Below, piece after piece: positions 62,339 to 64,000 of a DNA stretch of 64,000 nt; position 1 is the first letter of the stretch; every line of letters begins with the position of its first letter. The translations under genes were made by a program, and so were the position numbers. The notes under the pieces are model-generated. The model saw nothing but the letters and a program-made list of their open reading frames with translations, had not been told where the DNA came from and did no database searches. The DNA comes from CAVYXZ01 sp965223835. Its GTDB lineage: Bacteria; Chloroflexota; Anaerolineae; Aggregatilineales; Phototrophicaceae. The stretch covers positions 1,922,001 through 1,986,000 of the forward strand of contig CBDCXQ010000001.1 of NCBI GenBank assembly GCA_965223835.1, read 5' to 3'.

Positions 62339-64000
62339 TTATTCGCTCAGATACCACTGGTCCGAATGCGCACCGCGCAGATGGTCAATGAAGATCATTT
62401 CTTGCGACGGGAAGTTTTGTAGCCGGTTGGAGCGAGTGTAGATGACCGGCACTTCACCCACCGTGCCGATTTGCAGCATTTGCTCAACTGTACGCCCCAC
62501 CAGCTCCGTTCCCAGTTCGTAGTATTCGTCGCTGCCGGCCTGGGTAGCCTGCCAGCGATCAGCCAATTCCATTTGCTCACGATAGTATTCTGGCGGTTCC
62601 TCACCCTCCGCACCATCAGTCAGCCACCAGTTGCGCCAGACCAGGCCGCCGCCAACTGGCGTGCCATCCAGTCCATAAGGCGGACGGAACCAGATCGGAC
62701 GGGTATACATATCGCGTTCGGATACCACATCCGCAAACCACACCGACGCCTGTACTTCGTTGGCAAGCAGCGCTTGCTGGAAGGCTTCACGGGTGCTGGG
62801 GTTTATCTCGGTATCGACACCGACTGCTTTCCAGTACTCGGTCATCAGTTCCGACATGGGAATGCGGTTGATCGCGTCCCACAGAATAACCTTGAGTGGT
62901 TCGCCATCAGGCCGCAGCCGGATACCATCCGCGCCCATTTCCAGGCCCATGTCATCCAGCAGCGCATTCGCGGCGTCGGGATCATATTCCGCGAAGTGCT
63001 GCCCCATCCAATCCTCGTAGAACGGATTGGCTGACGAGACACCCCACTGGCGCGGAACACCCAGGCCAAAGAACAGCGTTTCATTGATTTCGGCGCGGTT
63101 GACAGCCAGTGACATGGCCTGACGGAAACGAATGTCATTGAAGATCTCGCGCAGGACCGGATCATTTACCGTAATGTTGAACTGATATTTGTTGGCCGCG
63201 CCCGCGTCGAAGGGGAACCGCATGGTCGTGTAGTTGCCCGCATCCTCGGCTGCCACCAGCACTGGTAGATCAGAAATATCCAGCTTGTCGGCGTAATCCA
63301 GTTCACCAGCCTGAATGTTGAGTTTAACGACCTCCAGATCGCCGATCAGCAGACGTGCCTGGCTGTCAACATACGGCAGTTGATTACCGTCCGTATCGAC
63401 TTTCCAATAGTATGGATTTCGGCGGAAGAACTTGTTACCGAATTCATCCACGCTTTCCAGTGTCCAGGGTTTCAGCACAGGCAGATTCGGGTCAAGCTGG
63501 TTGTCGCCCGTCTGACTTTCCCGATGAAACTCAAACGCTTCCGCCCAGGTGTCATAACCTTCAGCCTCTGCCAGGGCTTGGGCTTCGTCGTTATAGTCCG
63601 CGTGCCACTGTTCGAGGTAATGGCGCGGCGCGAATGGGGCACCAGAACCAAAGCGGGCCACAGACACCAGAAAAGCCGGATTGGGCACAGGGTAGGTGAA
63701 CGTGACGGTGAGATCATCAACCTTTTCGATGACGGGCGCTTCGCCACTTGCCAGCAGCTGTGAAGGCAGATTCGGCAGGTCAGGATGCAGCATCACGTCT
63801 TCATACCAGAACATGATGTCATCCGCCGTAAACGGTGCGCCATCGCTCCACTTCATACCCCGGCGCAGTGTGACCGTCGCCGTTGTTAGATCATCCGACA
63901 TCTCGATGCTCTTGGCAACGTTCGGGAAAACCTCTTCCCAATTGGTGGAATAGCCCATCAGATGCTGATCCCAGGCGGACCAACCAATATTGCCAAACGA
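62339..64000 (-). CDS. ABC transporter substrate-binding protein, family 5 (partial, 5' end outside)
   Basis: At least 550 residues are visible and the frame stays open to the window edge (upstream of ATG 63958 it reads IGWSAWDQHLMGY), so the start lies beyond 64000. WSDGAPFTADDIMFWYEDVM is the hallmark of family-5 peptide/opine/glycoside binding proteins, and it ends LRGAHSDQWYLSE. No matching permease or ATPase is in the window. It would feed substrate to the sialidase-containing operon. Confidence 0.88.
   Translation of the reverse strand, partial: SFGNIGWSAWDQHLMGYSTNWEEVFPNVAKSIEMSDDLTTATVTLRRGMKWSDGAPFTADDIMFWYEDVMLHPDLPNLPSQLLASGEAPVIEKVDDLTVTFTYPVPNPAFLVSVARFGSGAPFAPRHYLEQWHADYNDEAQALAEAEGYDTWAEAFEFHRESQTGDNQLDPNLPVLKPWTLESVDEFGNKFFRRNPYYWKVDTDGNQLPYVDSQARLLIGDLEVVKLNIQAGELDYADKLDISDLPVLVAAEDAGNYTTMRFPFDAGAANKYQFNITVNDPVLREIFNDIRFRQAMSLAVNRAEINETLFFGLGVPRQWGVSSANPFYEDWMGQHFAEYDPDAANALLDDMGLEMGADGIRLRPDGEPLKVILWDAINRIPMSELMTEYWKAVGVDTEINPSTREAFQQALLANEVQASVWFADVVSERDMYTRPIWFRPPYGLDGTPVGGGLVWRNWWLTDGAEGEEPPEYYREQMELADRWQATQAGSDEYYELGTELVGRTVEQMLQIGTVGEVPVIYTRSNRLQNFPSQEMIFIDHLRGAHSDQWYLSE

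Noticed and set aside
1..64000. CRISPR arrays, tRNA or rRNA genes
   Set aside because: No regularly spaced short repeats, cloverleaf-like or rRNA-like sequences were noticed on either strand.

Overview
The window looks like a piece of a mesophilic bacterial genome, most likely Chloroflexota (Anaerolineae or SAR202-like). The pointers are a Sec-type (clade II) nitrous-oxide reductase operon in the order Z-B-D-F-Y, a Thr/Pro-rich linker on an anchored cytochrome c, and large catabolic clusters of enolase-superfamily, MmgE/PrpD, phytanoyl-CoA-dioxygenase, Gfo/Idh/MocA and sialidase-fold proteins with sugar-type ABC importers. The phylum call is inference. No rRNA, tRNA or CRISPR array was seen.

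Left block (1-16.0 kb, all +): one long catabolic operon. It encodes a Gfo/Idh/MocA oxidoreductase, DJ-1/PfpI protein, RraA-like aldolase, PhyH dioxygenase, MmgE/PrpD, lipoprotein, Tat-exported sugar-binding protein, two permeases, enolase-superfamily dehydratase, second MmgE/PrpD, second enolase-superfamily dehydratase, VOC protein, DapA-like aldolase, a frameshifted hydroxyacid dehydrogenase, a methyltransferase and a truncated GH116-like gene. The likely job is uptake and breakdown of an unidentified sugar acid or related hydroxy acid. Mobile debris follows (16.0-19.8 kb): a decayed IS701/IS4-like element with an AACA target duplication, a broken large serine recombinase, and an IS3 element with an A7 slippage site.

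Central block (19.9-54 kb): two Crp/Fnr regulators lead a nos operon (nosZ, nosB, nosD, nosF, nosY, a double YtkA-like lipoprotein and a cytochrome c with a 336-bp internal duplication). Matching CRP-type palindromes lie upstream of the second regulator and of nosZ. After transposase remnants comes a second catabolic region (30.3-54 kb): DSD1/D-threonine-aldolase-like enzyme, M81/MlrC, class III aminotransferase, sialidase-fold protein, amidohydrolase, SDR, a double ferritin-like protein, DapA-like aldolase, M24 peptidase and PhyH. An HpcH/HpaI aldolase and an SDR on the minus strand are separated by an IS630 element. A FadR-type regulator with a consensus promoter and palindromic operators then leads an ABC importer, a threonine-synthase-like enzyme, an unknown protein, an AstE/AspA-like deacylase, a DAO-type oxidoreductase and an aldo-keto reductase. 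This set would suit import and stepwise breakdown of N-acyl or D-amino-acid-like compounds, which is inference.

Right block (54-64 kb): transposase and recombinase remnants, then a leftward operon reading from a family-5 peptide/opine-type binding protein (cut by the window edge) through three closely related tandem sialidase-fold paralogues, a fourth divergent one and two Gfo/Idh/MocA oxidoreductases. The central block looks less GC-rich than the flanks by hand counts and is bounded by mobile debris on both sides, so it may be an acquired island. The three solute-binding-protein genes are each followed by a strong stem-loop.
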